The notes below the pieces were generated by a model. That model had not been told where the DNA came from, did not search any database, and saw nothing but the letters and a program-made list of their open reading frames with translations. 64,000 nucleotides of DNA. It comes from Caballeronia terrestris. GTDB lineage: Bacteria > Pseudomonadota > Gammaproteobacteria > Burkholderiales > Burkholderiaceae. The translations under genes and the position numbers were made by a program. The stretch covers positions 1 to 64,000 of the forward strand of contig NZ_FCOL02000023.1 of the NCBI RefSeq assembly GCF_001544515.1, given 5' to 3'. Shown piece after piece: positions 18,225-27,042 of this stretch (positions are counted from its first letter, which is position 1; each line of letters starts with the position of its first letter).

Positions 18225-18953
18225 ATGGACCACCCGAAGCGCATCCTGATCGTCGAAGACGACGTCGACATCGCCAACGTGCTCAGCCTTCACCTGCGCG
18301 ACGAACGCTACGAAGTCGTGCACAGCGCCGATGGCAACGAAGGCCTGCGCCTGCTGGAGCAAGGCGGCTGGGACGCGCTGATCCTCGACTTGATGCTGCC
18401 CGGCGTAGACGGCCTGGAAATCTGCCGCCGCGCCCGCGCCATGACGCGCTATACGCCGATCATCATCACGAGCGCGCGTTCGAGCGAAGTGCACCGCATC
18501 CTCGGCCTCGAACTCGGCGCCGACGACTATCTGGCGAAACCTTTCTCCGTGCTCGAACTGGTGGCGCGCGTCAAGGCGTTGCTGCGGCGCGTCGAAGCAA
18601 TGGCGAAGGATTCGCGCATCGACGGGGGCAGCGTGCGCATCGGCACACTGACGATCGACCCGATCACGCGCGATGCCACCGACAGCGGCCGGCCGATCGA
18701 ACTCACGCCGCGCGAATTCGACCTGCTGTATTTCTTCGCGCAGCATCCCGGCAAAGTGTTCTCGCGGATGGACCTGCTCAATGCCGTGTGGGGCTATCAG
18801 CACGAGGGCTACGAACATACGGTCAACACGCACATCAACCGGCTGCGCGCGAAGATCGAGGCCGACCCGGCCCAGCCCGAGCGCATCCTGACCGTCTGGG
18901 GACGCGGCTACAAGCTGGCCCTCCCCGGCGAACCGCACAAGGACGCGCCGTGA
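18225..18953 (+). CDS. OmpR-type two-component response regulator
   Basis: The receiver domain has the acidic pocket (VEDD) and phospho-acceptor Asp55 in LILDLMLPG, with Lys in DDYLAKPFS. The C-terminal OmpR winged helix (ELTPREFDLLYFFAQHPGKVFSR, then VNTHINRLRAKIE and VWGRGYKL) binds DNA. I chose the ATG at 18225 (MDHPKR), though no strong ribosome binding site precedes it; an ATG at 18183 in frame is possible. It overlaps the histidine kinase start (GTGA, 18950-18953). Divergence from the msrB operon makes that operon a likely target. Confidence 0.9.
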   Translation: MDHPKRILIVEDDVDIANVLSLHLRDERYEVVHSADGNEGLRLLEQGGWDALILDLMLPGVDGLEICRRARAMTRYTPIIITSARSSEVHRILGLELGADDYLAKPFSVLELVARVKALLRRVEAMAKDSRIDGGSVRIGTLTIDPITRDATDSGRPIELTPREFDLLYFFAQHPGKVFSRMDLLNAVWGYQHEGYEHTVNTHINRLRAKIEADPAQPERILTVWGRGYKLALPGEPHKDAP

Positions 18954-20443
18954 ATCTCACGCTCACCCAGCGCCTCTCGATCGTTTTCTCCGCGCTGTTG
19001 CTGGCGTGCTGCGGCGCATCGGCGTGGCTGCAAATCCGTTCGAGCGACCTTCACGAAAAGGAGGTCGTGCAAAGCCTGTCGAAGGGTCTTGCCGACCATA
19101 TCGCGCACCGCACCACGTTGACCGACGCGAACGGCCCGCGGCCTGACGCGGTGCGGCAGTTGTTCGGGCAGTTGATGATGGTGAACCCGAGCGTCGAGGT
19201 GTATTTGCTCGACAACCAGGGACGCATCCAGGGCGACGATGCGCCGTCCGGCCACGTCAAGCGCGAACGGGTGGATCTCGCGCCGATCCGGCAATTCATC
19301 GCGGGCGGCGATTTGCCGATCCTCGGCGACGACCCACGCAGTGCAGACGGCAAGAAAGTTTTCAGCGCGGCGCCTTTGGAATTGAGCGGGCAGCCGCCGT
19401 CCGGCTACATCTACGTGGTCCTGCTCGGCGAAGAACACGACGCACTCGCTGCGCGCGTGGCGGCGAGCTCGGTGCTGCGCACGACGTTATGGTCGATGGC
19501 GCTCGTCGCGCTATTGGGGTTGCTCGCGGGCTTGAGCGCATTCGGCCTGATCACGCGGCCGCTGCGGCGGCTAACCGAAGCCATGCGCCGCTTCGATGCC
19601 GACGGCGAACCCGACACGCAACCGGCCGTCCCACGTTCCGCGCCTGCCGGACGGCGCGACGAAATCGCCGTGCTCGAAGCGACGTTCGCGCAGATGGCGA
19701 AGCGCATCGGCGATCAATGGCGCGCGCTCACGCGGCAGGATCAGCAGCGGCGCGAATTGATCGCCAATATTTCGCACGACCTGCGCACGCCGCTGACCTC
19801 GCTGCACGGCTACCTCGAAACGCTGTCGCTGAAGTCCGGGACGCTCGGCGAGACGGAGCGCAAGCGTTATCTCGCGATCGCGCTGGCGCAAAGCGTGAAG
19901 GTGGGGCGGCTCGCGCAGGCGCTCTTCGAACTGGCGCGGCTTGAACACGGCAACGTGCAGCCGGCCCTCGAATCATTCTCGCTGATCGATCTGCTGCAGG
20001 ACGTTTTCCAAAAATTCGAGTTGCCGGTCGAGGCGCGCCGAATCCGGCTGCGGGCGGGCATTCCCCCGCGCCTGCCGAACGTTTGCGCCGATCTCGGGAT
20101 GATCGAACGCGTGCTCACGAACGTGCTCGACAACGCGATTCGTCATACCCCCGCCGAAGGTTCGATCGACGTCGACCTCGCGTACGAGGGCGGCAACGTA
20201 TCGGTCACGATCAGCGACACCGGCCCCGGAATTCCGGCTGAGTTGCGCGAGGGTCTGTTCGAACGGCCGTTCAGCTCCGGCGGCACGCACCAGGGCGGCG
20301 GGCTCGGCTTGCTGATCGTGCAACGCATGCTGCAATTGCATCACAGCGAGATACGTCTGCTCGATCGCGACGTACCCGGCACGACGTTTCGCTTCGAGTT
20401 GCCGGTAGCCAGTAAGTCGAATGTCGCCGGCTTTGCGTCGTGA
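18950..20443 (+). CDS. Sensor histidine kinase, HAMP type
   Basis: A 497-residue membrane kinase: transmembrane helix near residues 8-28, a periplasmic sensor loop, a second helix (SMALVALLGLLAGLSAFGL), then HAMP, HisKA with phospho-acceptor His276 in NISHDLRTPL, and HATPase with N-box VLDNAIRH, DTGPGIP and GGGLGLLIV. The GTG start overlaps the response-regulator stop. The periplasmic loop has no motif I recognise; by context it may sense oxidative damage to envelope proteins or thiol imbalance. Confidence 0.92.
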   Translation: MNLTLTQRLSIVFSALLLACCGASAWLQIRSSDLHEKEVVQSLSKGLADHIAHRTTLTDANGPRPDAVRQLFGQLMMVNPSVEVYLLDNQGRIQGDDAPSGHVKRERVDLAPIRQFIAGGDLPILGDDPRSADGKKVFSAAPLELSGQPPSGYIYVVLLGEEHDALAARVAASSVLRTTLWSMALVALLGLLAGLSAFGLITRPLRRLTEAMRRFDADGEPDTQPAVPRSAPAGRRDEIAVLEATFAQMAKRIGDQWRALTRQDQQRRELIANISHDLRTPLTSLHGYLETLSLKSGTLGETERKRYLAIALAQSVKVGRLAQALFELARLEHGNVQPALESFSLIDLLQDVFQKFELPVEARRIRLRAGIPPRLPNVCADLGMIERVLTNVLDNAIRHTPAEGSIDVDLAYEGGNVSVTISDTGPGIPAELREGLFERPFSSGGTHQGGGLGLLIVQRMLQLHHSEIRLLDRDVPGTTFRFELPVASKSNVAGFAS

Positions 20444-20669
20444 TAACCCCGCCCCACTCCGGGCAAACACTTATGGCACGGTCGTTCATATTGCCAAAAC
20501 GGCAAGCGTCGACTATGGTCCTGCGCATTGACGTCCGTAAGCCGTTGTAGCCTGATTTGATCGGACTTGAAAGCTGACGGCAGCGCGCTTACCGGCATGG
20601 CATAACGGCAGGCGCGTCAATGACTATAAGCGGCGTCAGTGCATAAAAAGACGATCCCGGAGACCGACC

Positions 20670-22067
20670 ATGAACAGCATCACCGACAACGATCCCGCCG
20701 CTGGACCGCGCGGCTTTTTTTCCAAAAGCGCCACCATTGCGCAGCCCGGCTTCTCGCGATGGATGGTTCCGCCCGCCGCGCTCGCCGTCCATTTGTGTAT
20801 TGGCCAGGCGTACGCGTTCTCGGTATTCAACGCGCCGCTCACGAAGGTGATCGGCATCACGCAACCTGCGCCCGATGACTGGACGCTCACGACACTCGGC
20901 TGGATCTTCTCGCTTGCGATCGTGTTTCTCGGTCTCTCAGCGGCCTTCGCCGGCAAGTGGCTCGAAAAGGTTGGCCCGCGCCGCACGATGTTCACCGCTG
21001 CGTGCTGCTTCGGCGGTGGCTTTCTCGTCTCGGCGCTCGGCGTGCAACTGCACCAGATCTGGCTGTTGTATCTCGGCTATGGGGTGATCGGTGGCATCGG
21101 GCTCGGACTCGGCTACGTGTCGCCGGTGTCGACGCTCATCCGCTGGTTCCCGGACCGTCGCGGCATGGCGACCGGCATGGCGATCATGGGCTTCGGCGGA
21201 GGCGCGATGATCGCCGCGCCCGCCTCGGTCGCGCTGATGAACCACTTCAAGAGCGCCACGAGCAATGGCGTCGCGGAGACGTTCGTCGTGCTGGGAGTCG
21301 TGTACTTCATCTCGATGACGATCGGCGCGCTCGCGATCCGCGTCCCGCCGCGCGACTGGAAACCGAGCGGCTGGACGCCGCCCGTCACCGCCAGCAAGAT
21401 GATCACGCGCGAACACGTGCACATCGATCAGGCGCTGAAGACGCCGCAGTTCTATCTGCTGTGGCTCGTGCTGTTCCTGAACGTGACGGCCGGCATCGGC
21501 GTGCTCGGCCAGGCATCGGTGATGATCCAGGAAAGCTTTAAGGCGTCGATCACGGCGGGCGCAGCGGCGGGCTTCGTCGGGCTCCTGTCGCTCTTCAACA
21601 TGGGCGGACGCTTCGTGTGGGCATCGACGTCCGACTTCATCGGGCGCAAGAACACGTATTTCGTTTTCTTCGCGCTCGGCGCGGTGCTTTACTACCTCGT
21701 TCCGCAGTTCGCGCAGTCGGGCAACATCGCGCTGTTCGTGCTTGCATACGGCGTGATTCTCTCGATGTACGGCGGCGGCTTCGCCACCATTCCCGCCTAT
21801 CTCGCCGACATGTTCGGCACGGCCTTCGTCGGTGGCATTCATGGGCGGCTGCTCACGGCGTGGGCGGCGGCGGGCATCGCGGGACCGGTGCTCGTCAACT
21901 ATATCCGCGCTTATGAAGTCGAGCGCGGCGTGGCGAAAGCCGAAGCCTACACGACGACGCTGCACATCATGGCGGCGCTGCTCGTCGTCGGGTTCGTGTG
22001 CAATCTGCTCATTCGTCGCGTGGATGAAAGGCATCACATGAACGCGTCGACGCCGGCGATCAACTAA
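20670..22067 (+). CDS. OFA family MFS transporter (oxalate/formate antiporter-like)
   Basis: A 465-residue MFS permease with twelve expected transmembrane segments. Its pattern (PPAALAVHLCIGQAYAFSVFNAPLTK and long cytoplasmic middle loop) matches the OFA family, whose known members exchange oxalate, formate or other small carboxylates. A GGAGA site precedes the ATG. An A-rich ribosome-binding stretch leads directly into the small partner gene 18 bases downstream. Substrate unknown. Confidence 0.88.
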   Translation: MNSITDNDPAAGPRGFFSKSATIAQPGFSRWMVPPAALAVHLCIGQAYAFSVFNAPLTKVIGITQPAPDDWTLTTLGWIFSLAIVFLGLSAAFAGKWLEKVGPRRTMFTAACCFGGGFLVSALGVQLHQIWLLYLGYGVIGGIGLGLGYVSPVSTLIRWFPDRRGMATGMAIMGFGGGAMIAAPASVALMNHFKSATSNGVAETFVVLGVVYFISMTIGALAIRVPPRDWKPSGWTPPVTASKMITREHVHIDQALKTPQFYLLWLVLFLNVTAGIGVLGQASVMIQESFKASITAGAAAGFVGLLSLFNMGGRFVWASTSDFIGRKNTYFVFFALGAVLYYLVPQFAQSGNIALFVLAYGVILSMYGGGFATIPAYLADMFGTAFVGGIHGRLLTAWAAAGIAGPVLVNYIRAYEVERGVAKAEAYTTTLHIMAALLVVGFVCNLLIRRVDERHHMNASTPAIN

Positions 22068-22085
22068 AAAAAAGGAGCATCAAAA

Positions 22086-22220
22086 ATGAACGCTGATCTG
22101 CGCACCGCCGAGCATCCGACCAACAAGGTGCTGCTCGCCATCTTCTGGATCTACGTGCTCGTTCCGCTCGCGTGGGGCGTCGTCAATACGCTCTCGCAGG
22201 CGACCAAGCTGTTTCGTTGA
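22086..22220 (+). CDS. Small single-helix partner of the OFA transporter
   Basis: This 44-residue protein starts MNADLRTAEHPTNKVLLAIF and has one hydrophobic segment (about residues 17-34) ending in a short basic tail. AAGGAG lies nine bases before the ATG and the gene is 18 bases after the transporter, so it is clearly in the same operon. Small proteins of this kind occur behind OFA transporters in many Proteobacteria and are sometimes called the MFS small subunit. Its role, stabilising or modulating the transporter in the inner membrane, is inferred. Confidence 0.85.
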   Translation: MNADLRTAEHPTNKVLLAIFWIYVLVPLAWGVVNTLSQATKLFR

Positions 22221-22229
22221 GTGTCGCCT

Positions 22230-22264
22230 GGTGGCGTCTTGCGCAAGGCATGCATGGCGCCACC
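22230..22264. terminator. Hairpin between convergent genes
   Basis: Arms GGTGGCG and CGCCACC are perfect complements with a 21-base loop, starting ten bases after the stop of the small transporter partner. It lies between convergent genes. No T-tract follows, so it may be a weak or Rho-assisted terminator. Confidence 0.4.
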
Positions 22265-22275
22265 GTTGACTTGCT

Positions 22276-22289
22276 TTCCTGATCAGGAA
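22276..22289. repeat. Perfect 14-base palindrome
   Basis: TTCCTGATCAGGAA is a perfect palindrome just after the 22230-22264 hairpin and between two convergent genes. It could be part of a terminator cluster or a protein binding site. Confidence 0.45.
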
Positions 22290-22378
22290 GCGTGAGTCAC
22301 AACCACGCGAACAACCACCTGATGCGAGTTCGACGACGCGCCCGCTGCCGTTCTGGTTCCGACCGATGGGTCTTGCCT

Positions 22379-23218
22379 TCACCGAGCGCCTTTGCGCCCT
22401 GCCTTCCCGCCACGGGCTCGCTTCGCGGGTGCACGCGGTGCGTCGACCGCCGGAGCCGCGGGCTCCTGGATCGCATAGGCGTGTGGCGTCCAGTACCGGC
22501 CGACTGGCTCGCGGCCGTTGAACGTCACGAAGTACTCTTGCCAATAACTCGCTGCCGACCATATCGCTTCCGGGCAGGATGCCCGCGACTCGAGGCCCGG
22601 CGTAAGATCGAAATTCGCGGCCGCGCAGACTGTCTCGATCATGCAGGTCGATGGCAGCCCGTAGTTCTCATGCAGCGGATTCGGCGTGCGCGCAGCACCC
22701 CACGCGAAGGCGAGCCAGCGCAAGACATGTTCGAGCGCGTCGAGGGTCGAGCGCGACTGCGTGAAGTTCGCTACCTTCGCCAATACCGCCTCCTGCGCAA
22801 CGGGCATCGCGATCACCGCGATGTTCGGAAAGCGCGCGGGGTCGTCGAAATCGACGAGCGGCCGCGTGACGACGCCGTTCACGCGAGCGGCAAACGCCGG
22901 GCCTTCGGGCTGATGCAGCGGAACGTGGATCGCATTCGCGCCTTTCAGCGAGTTCCCCTTCAGCTCAACGAGTATCGACTCGGACCAGAAGGACGGAAGC
23001 ATATCCGGCCGCACGATAGACTGAGCAACCCGTAGCCGGAACGCGAGCGTATCCGAGCCGCCGAGCAACACGATATAGGTGCACTCGCCCGGTCCGCCGG
23101 ACTGCATCGCGTTGACGGCGCGTTCACCCCAGGCGGTGTTGGACTCGCCGTCCGCGCGTTCGAACGGCTGGAAATGAGCATTGGGTGCGGTTGCTGTGGA
23201 GCGTGCCAGCTTTAACAT
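22379..23218 (-). CDS. Protein of unknown function, linked to lipase and PhoD-like genes
   Basis: I do not recognise this 279-residue protein. It has no signal peptide or membrane segment. Visible features are a central mixed region with ELKGNSLKGANAIHVPLHQPEG, a block with LRWLAFAWGAART, two or three scattered cysteines, an aromatic block SYWQEYFVTFNG, and a Pro/Ala-rich, strongly basic C-terminal tail (RAPAKRARGGKAGRKG) that may bind nucleic acid or acidic lipid. No ribosome binding site is obvious at 23218. It follows the PhoD-like gene by 115 bases in the same direction, which suggests a related role. Confidence 0.7.
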   Translation of the reverse strand: MLKLARSTATAPNAHFQPFERADGESNTAWGERAVNAMQSGGPGECTYIVLLGGSDTLAFRLRVAQSIVRPDMLPSFWSESILVELKGNSLKGANAIHVPLHQPEGPAFAARVNGVVTRPLVDFDDPARFPNIAVIAMPVAQEAVLAKVANFTQSRSTLDALEHVLRWLAFAWGAARTPNPLHENYGLPSTCMIETVCAAANFDLTPGLESRASCPEAIWSAASYWQEYFVTFNGREPVGRYWTPHAYAIQEPAAPAVDAPRAPAKRARGGKAGRKGAR

Positions 23219-23333
23219 TTTTCAGACTCGCTAGTGTATTGAACAAGGTCGGGCAGGTTGGGGAAAGTCCTCTCGCGTTCGTCGCACCGACTTCGTGAAA
23301 AAGGGCGCGCACCGGCTCCTTGTCTGCTGCCGG

Positions 23334-24809
23334 CTAAACTGCATCGCGCACGCGCAGTTCGAAGCGCTGCGACGTGTGTGATTGCGAAAGCGATTTGTCG
23401 TCGGAGATTCCGTAGTAGCTGACCTGCATATCGACGCCGCTGCCGACCCGGGTGAACGAGACGATCGCAACCTGGTCGCCGCGTTGCTCGCAGCCCGTTG
23501 CCTTGATGCGGAAACGTCCGTTTGGTCCGAAGGAACTTGGCGCCTCCTCCGGGTCGCTGTGCCGGGGCCACGGCTTCTTCTCGCCGAAAATGCCTCTCAC
23601 TGCGTTCAGTCCTTCCTTGGCGGTGTCGAGAATTGGTATCCGAATGAGTCTCGACGGCGACGCGATGACTTCGTAGAGCACTGTGCCCGAAGGCACGTCG
23701 GTTCCGCACGCGACTCTGCCCCAGTGAACATCGCCCGTCATGTAGACGACCGGGATGCCCTGGTCCGCGAGTTCCGCGAGCGTCTGCTGAATCGCGGAGA
23801 ACTGCGTATAGTTGGGCATTTCCGCGTCGACGTTGTGCTTCTTCCAGTTCTCGACAGGCGGGTCGATGAAAAGTGCCTGACCCGATACGAGCATGCCGAC
23901 CGCGGGCCGGTTCGCCTGGCGCGTCGAGATGAGATCCGTCTTCCATTGGGTCAGCGCATTGCTTGCCCTGGTGCTCATGAGCAAGCCGAGCTGGTTGTCG
24001 CGGTCGCAGCGCATGTCGATGAAGAGCATCTGCAGCGGATCGACATTGAGGCGCGTCGCTCCGCCTGCGCCACCAGGCGGTCCGCCGATCTGGTAGTCCT
24101 CGTAAAGCGATCGCGCCACTTCGCCGAGCAGCGTACGGGAGGGCTCCGACCACGTGCCGGGAAGCTGCTTCTGCGCAAAGGGATAGTTGTTCCAGAACTC
24201 GTGGTCGTCGGGGATGCAAACGACAGGAGCGCGCTCCAGCACCGACTGCAGCCCGGGCGCGCCAAGTGCGCCGCTGAGCCAGTTCTTGCGGTACTTCTGC
24301 GACAGCGCGCGTGCACGATCCGGATTGGCCGCGGGCACGATCTCACCGAGCGGCAGGTCGAGATAGACCTGATCGCCCGCTAGCACGGTCAGATGAGGCT
24401 TCACTTTGATTTGCGACACGATAGTCCCGAGCAGACCGTTCTTGTCCTCAGGCTGTGAGTAACACGAAGAAAGCAATATGTTGAAACTCCCGTCGAGAAG
24501 CGTGGGCACCTGTTCGGGCAACGTCATGGTGCCGAACTCGTGGGACTCGCCGCCTGCTTCGATCCGTATCTGATAGGGCCGCGACTCTTTCGCGATCGCG
24601 AAGCGCAGCACGCACTGGTAATTCACCGCGTTATTCGCGTCATCCACCTCCAGGTCGCGGATCGGATGGATGTCGGGAGGCGCAAGTGGGGTGGCCGGTG
24701 ACCTGTCGATGAACACCTGCGGCGCCGGCGGTGGCATCCGGCCGAACATGCCGACCCACAGTTTCAGGATGCCTGGCTCGCTCGCCTGGACATATCCGGT
24801 CAGCATCAC
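23334..24809 (-). CDS. PhoD-like metallophosphoesterase
   Basis: Metallophosphatase motifs are present: LAGDQVYLD (metal-binding Asp), PDDHEFWNN and TGDVHWGR. The overall plan fits the alkaline phosphatase D group, which uses Fe/Ca or similar metals to cleave phosphodiesters or monoesters. At 491 residues it is a usual length, but it has no Tat or Sec signal, whereas classical PhoD is Tat-exported, so this version appears cytoplasmic or uses another route. The ATG overlaps the lipase stop (ATGA, 24806-24809). With the lipase upstream it may act on phospholipid-derived substrates. Confidence 0.82.
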   Translation of the reverse strand: MMLTGYVQASEPGILKLWVGMFGRMPPPAPQVFIDRSPATPLAPPDIHPIRDLEVDDANNAVNYQCVLRFAIAKESRPYQIRIEAGGESHEFGTMTLPEQVPTLLDGSFNILLSSCYSQPEDKNGLLGTIVSQIKVKPHLTVLAGDQVYLDLPLGEIVPAANPDRARALSQKYRKNWLSGALGAPGLQSVLERAPVVCIPDDHEFWNNYPFAQKQLPGTWSEPSRTLLGEVARSLYEDYQIGGPPGGAGGATRLNVDPLQMLFIDMRCDRDNQLGLLMSTRASNALTQWKTDLISTRQANRPAVGMLVSGQALFIDPPVENWKKHNVDAEMPNYTQFSAIQQTLAELADQGIPVVYMTGDVHWGRVACGTDVPSGTVLYEVIASPSRLIRIPILDTAKEGLNAVRGIFGEKKPWPRHSDPEEAPSSFGPNGRFRIKATGCEQRGDQVAIVSFTRVGSGVDMQVSYYGISDDKSLSQSHTSQRFELRVRDAV

Positions 24810-25660
24810 GCGAACACCCCCCGCACGTAGTTGATCGGTGCATGGTCCGCGAGATCGCGCAGCAACACGTTGCCGATTTTCCAGGCGTAGTCAAAGAGAT
24901 AACTGCTACGTGCGCCCGAACGGTCCGATGCGACGCCCGCCGGGTCGATGCCGGGGTCGAGCATGCCGGAGCGCGTGATGTACGTCATGTCCACGACGTG
25001 CATATATGAGGCGCTGGCAGGTGGAAGTTCGGTGACTACGTCGCAACAGTCGACGAGACGGGTCGCTCGAAGGCCGCCGAAACAAGCGGCGAATGCTTCA
25101 TCGCCTACGCGCGGTGATCCGAGCGTGACCAACTCCGTCGCCGGGAAAACCGTGGCAAGAAGCGTCGCCATGGCGGCGCCGAGGCTGTGCCCGGTCAGAA
25201 TCAGTTGCTTGCGGGCAGCGCCCCCGGTGCCCAGCCATTCGGCGATGGGTTCTTCGAGACTCAGCGCGGCCGTCGCAAACCCCGCGTGAACGTTGCCCAT
25301 GCCTGGCTTCCAGGGCCGCCGGTTTGCGTGCAGATCGGTCGCGAGATCCGAGACCTCGTCGGGTTGTGTCCCGCGAAACGAAACGATGGCAAGGCCGTCG
25401 ACCGCCCGGAAGGCGGCAAATGCCGCGCTTCCCGTTTTATCGTCGGTGAAGATCGCGGGCTGCGAGAAACCGATCGAATCGAGGGCATCCACGAGGCCTT
25501 GTCGCGCAGCTCCGCCTTCCTCGGCGCGCACATACGCGAGCCGCGCGGCTTCCACGGCAACCTGCAGGGACGTATAGACCATTCCCCGCGCGAAGACCGT
25601 CGGGCGGGCCTCGGGAGATAACAACGCAAGGCGGGAAGGATCGTATTCGATGCTTGGCAT
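24806..25660 (-). CDS. Lipase, class 3 family
   Basis: The fold signature is clear: substrate-binding FRGT (VSFRGTQPDE), nucleophile elbow LTGHSLGAAMA, and TLGSPRVGDEAFA after it; a His near the C-terminus (DHAPINYV) completes the triad, with Asp in DCCDVVTELPP a candidate. This is the pattern of fungal-type triacylglycerol lipases. No signal peptide is visible. Length 284 residues. It is the first gene of the lipase, PhoD-like and unknown-protein set; a GGTGAGAT stretch precedes the ATG. Confidence 0.88.
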   Translation of the reverse strand: MPSIEYDPSRLALLSPEARPTVFARGMVYTSLQVAVEAARLAYVRAEEGGAARQGLVDALDSIGFSQPAIFTDDKTGSAAFAAFRAVDGLAIVSFRGTQPDEVSDLATDLHANRRPWKPGMGNVHAGFATAALSLEEPIAEWLGTGGAARKQLILTGHSLGAAMATLLATVFPATELVTLGSPRVGDEAFAACFGGLRATRLVDCCDVVTELPPASASYMHVVDMTYITRSGMLDPGIDPAGVASDRSGARSSYLFDYAWKIGNVLLRDLADHAPINYVRGVFA

Positions 25661-26035
25661 ATCTCACCGCGAGCGTTTTGGAGTGAACCGAATACGGCGT
25701 TTTCGCAAAGGGGATGATAGGTGTTGGAAAGGTACACGCATGACTGATCGATCCCGCGATGTGCGGTATCGCACAGAGCCCGGCCGGGGCGATTCAGGGC
25801 GCCACATGCCGTCATTCCCGATCTCGTTTGGGATGCCTTTGGACAGGCGGCAATGTGCTCTTGCTCAGGCTCCGTACGTAGGGACCTTTCCCGCCGATCG
25901 CGGATCTGGCTAGGATGTTCGACGCGCTCAAACGCTTCTTGTGCTTGATGAATCAACGCCTAAACTCATTTTCGGGAAAGCACGCATTGCGCCGCATCAG
26001 ATTGCAATCCGGCAAGAAGAAGTGAAGAGGACGCG
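25661..26035. other. Gene-poor region upstream of the lipase
   Basis: About 375 bases with no frame I can support. It contains the promoter region of the lipase operon on the minus strand. No repeats stand out. Confidence 0.4.
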
Positions 26036-26561
26036 ATGAAGACAACCGGATCGATCCCACATCTTCGGTAGCGCGCGAAGGATCGTATGGGCCGCCACGA
26101 TCTGCTTGACGCTGGCGTTCCTCGGCCCAAGGCTCGCGTACGCCGGATCCGACCCGCTCGCCCGCGGCGCCGTGCATCACATGACCGGAGCGCCGGCTCA
26201 ATTGATCGGCCACGCGTTTTATCCTCCCTGCCCTGAAAGTCCCGGCATTGGCAGTGCGTGTGACCCGTCGCCTCGCCTCGTCAGGATCGCGGTGGCGGCT
26301 CCTGCTTCGGCTCCGGCGGCCCAGTCCGCGTCTGCCGAACAGACGGCAGCGAATGCTTGGCAAGGCGCTCCCCCAAGCGCGTCAACGCTCGGCCTTTCCA
26401 GCCGGGCGCAGTCCAAGTCGAAATGGGCGGCGTTTGCCGGGCAAGTGGCGATGCGATCAGTGGGGCACTTGCGCAGTGGGTACAGGATGAGCGGCGCGCC
26501 TGTCGTCCCTAAAGCGACACGAGCCGCATCCAACTCTCAAAAGCAAGGAGCGTCCGTATGA
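26036..26561 (+). pseudogene. Possible broken small secreted protein
   Basis: An ATG at 26036 with an AAGAGG site begins MKTTGSIPHLR and then stops. The next frame, from about 26061, reads like the rest of a signal peptide (ARRIVWAATICLTLAFLGPRLAYA, shown in parts: a twin Arg, a hydrophobic core, an AYA cleavage site) and continues open to 26561 with neighbour-like GC at third positions in its first half. A one-base insertion near 26060 would join them. The mature part is Ala/Ser/Pro-rich and not recognised. This is a weak call. Confidence 0.3.
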
Positions 26562-26676
26562 AGAGAGCCGCGTCGGCTCAGACAGCCCGCAGCAACGTTC
26601 GCCCGATTCTAGTATCCGCACAGTGCCCGGCTTTTAGCAGGGTTTTGCGGCCTCCACAATCCAGCCGGGGCGATTC

Positions 26677-27042
26677 TCAATCGGCAAGCGTCGAACCGGT
26701 CCGCGCAACGACCAGGACGACGCATCCGGTATCGGATGAAGTCGCATGATTTGATCCTGCCGCGTATGTCAATACATCGCCGGCTGTGAACGTTGCGCCA
26801 TCGCTATCGGAGAGCACGCCTTCGTGTACGACGAGCAGTTCAGTCGTTCCATGGCGATGCACCGGCCCTCGCGCGCCCGCCTCGATCTTCATCCAGTAGC
26901 TCGACCATGCTCCGTCCTCGTCATCCGATAAGGGAATCCAGAAGTAGCCGGGGATGTTTGAATCACCAATCCTTAGCGGGCGCCAGTCTTCTTGCCGGAT
27001 CGTGTAATGGCTTCGGGTCGCGTCGTTGAATGATTTCTGCAT
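26677..27042 (-). CDS. Cupin domain protein
   Basis: A 121-residue single-domain cupin resembling the ChrR cupin-like group. The metal-binding motif is seen in GPVHRHGTTELLVVHEG (two His and a Glu), and motif 2 in GDVLTYAAGSNHATSSDTG. The protein may bind Zn, Fe or Ni and act as a sensor or small oxygenase; function is not predictable. The ATG at 27042 has GAGAG upstream; the longer frame has no support. It stands alone. Confidence 0.8.
   Translation of the reverse strand: MQKSFNDATRSHYTIRQEDWRPLRIGDSNIPGYFWIPLSDDEDGAWSSYWMKIEAGARGPVHRHGTTELLVVHEGVLSDSDGATFTAGDVLTYAAGSNHATSSDTGCVVLVVARTGSTLAD

Noticed and set aside
23212..24219. 335-codon frame in the PhoD-like gene
   Set aside because: Another-frame shadow; the PhoD motifs are in the other frame.
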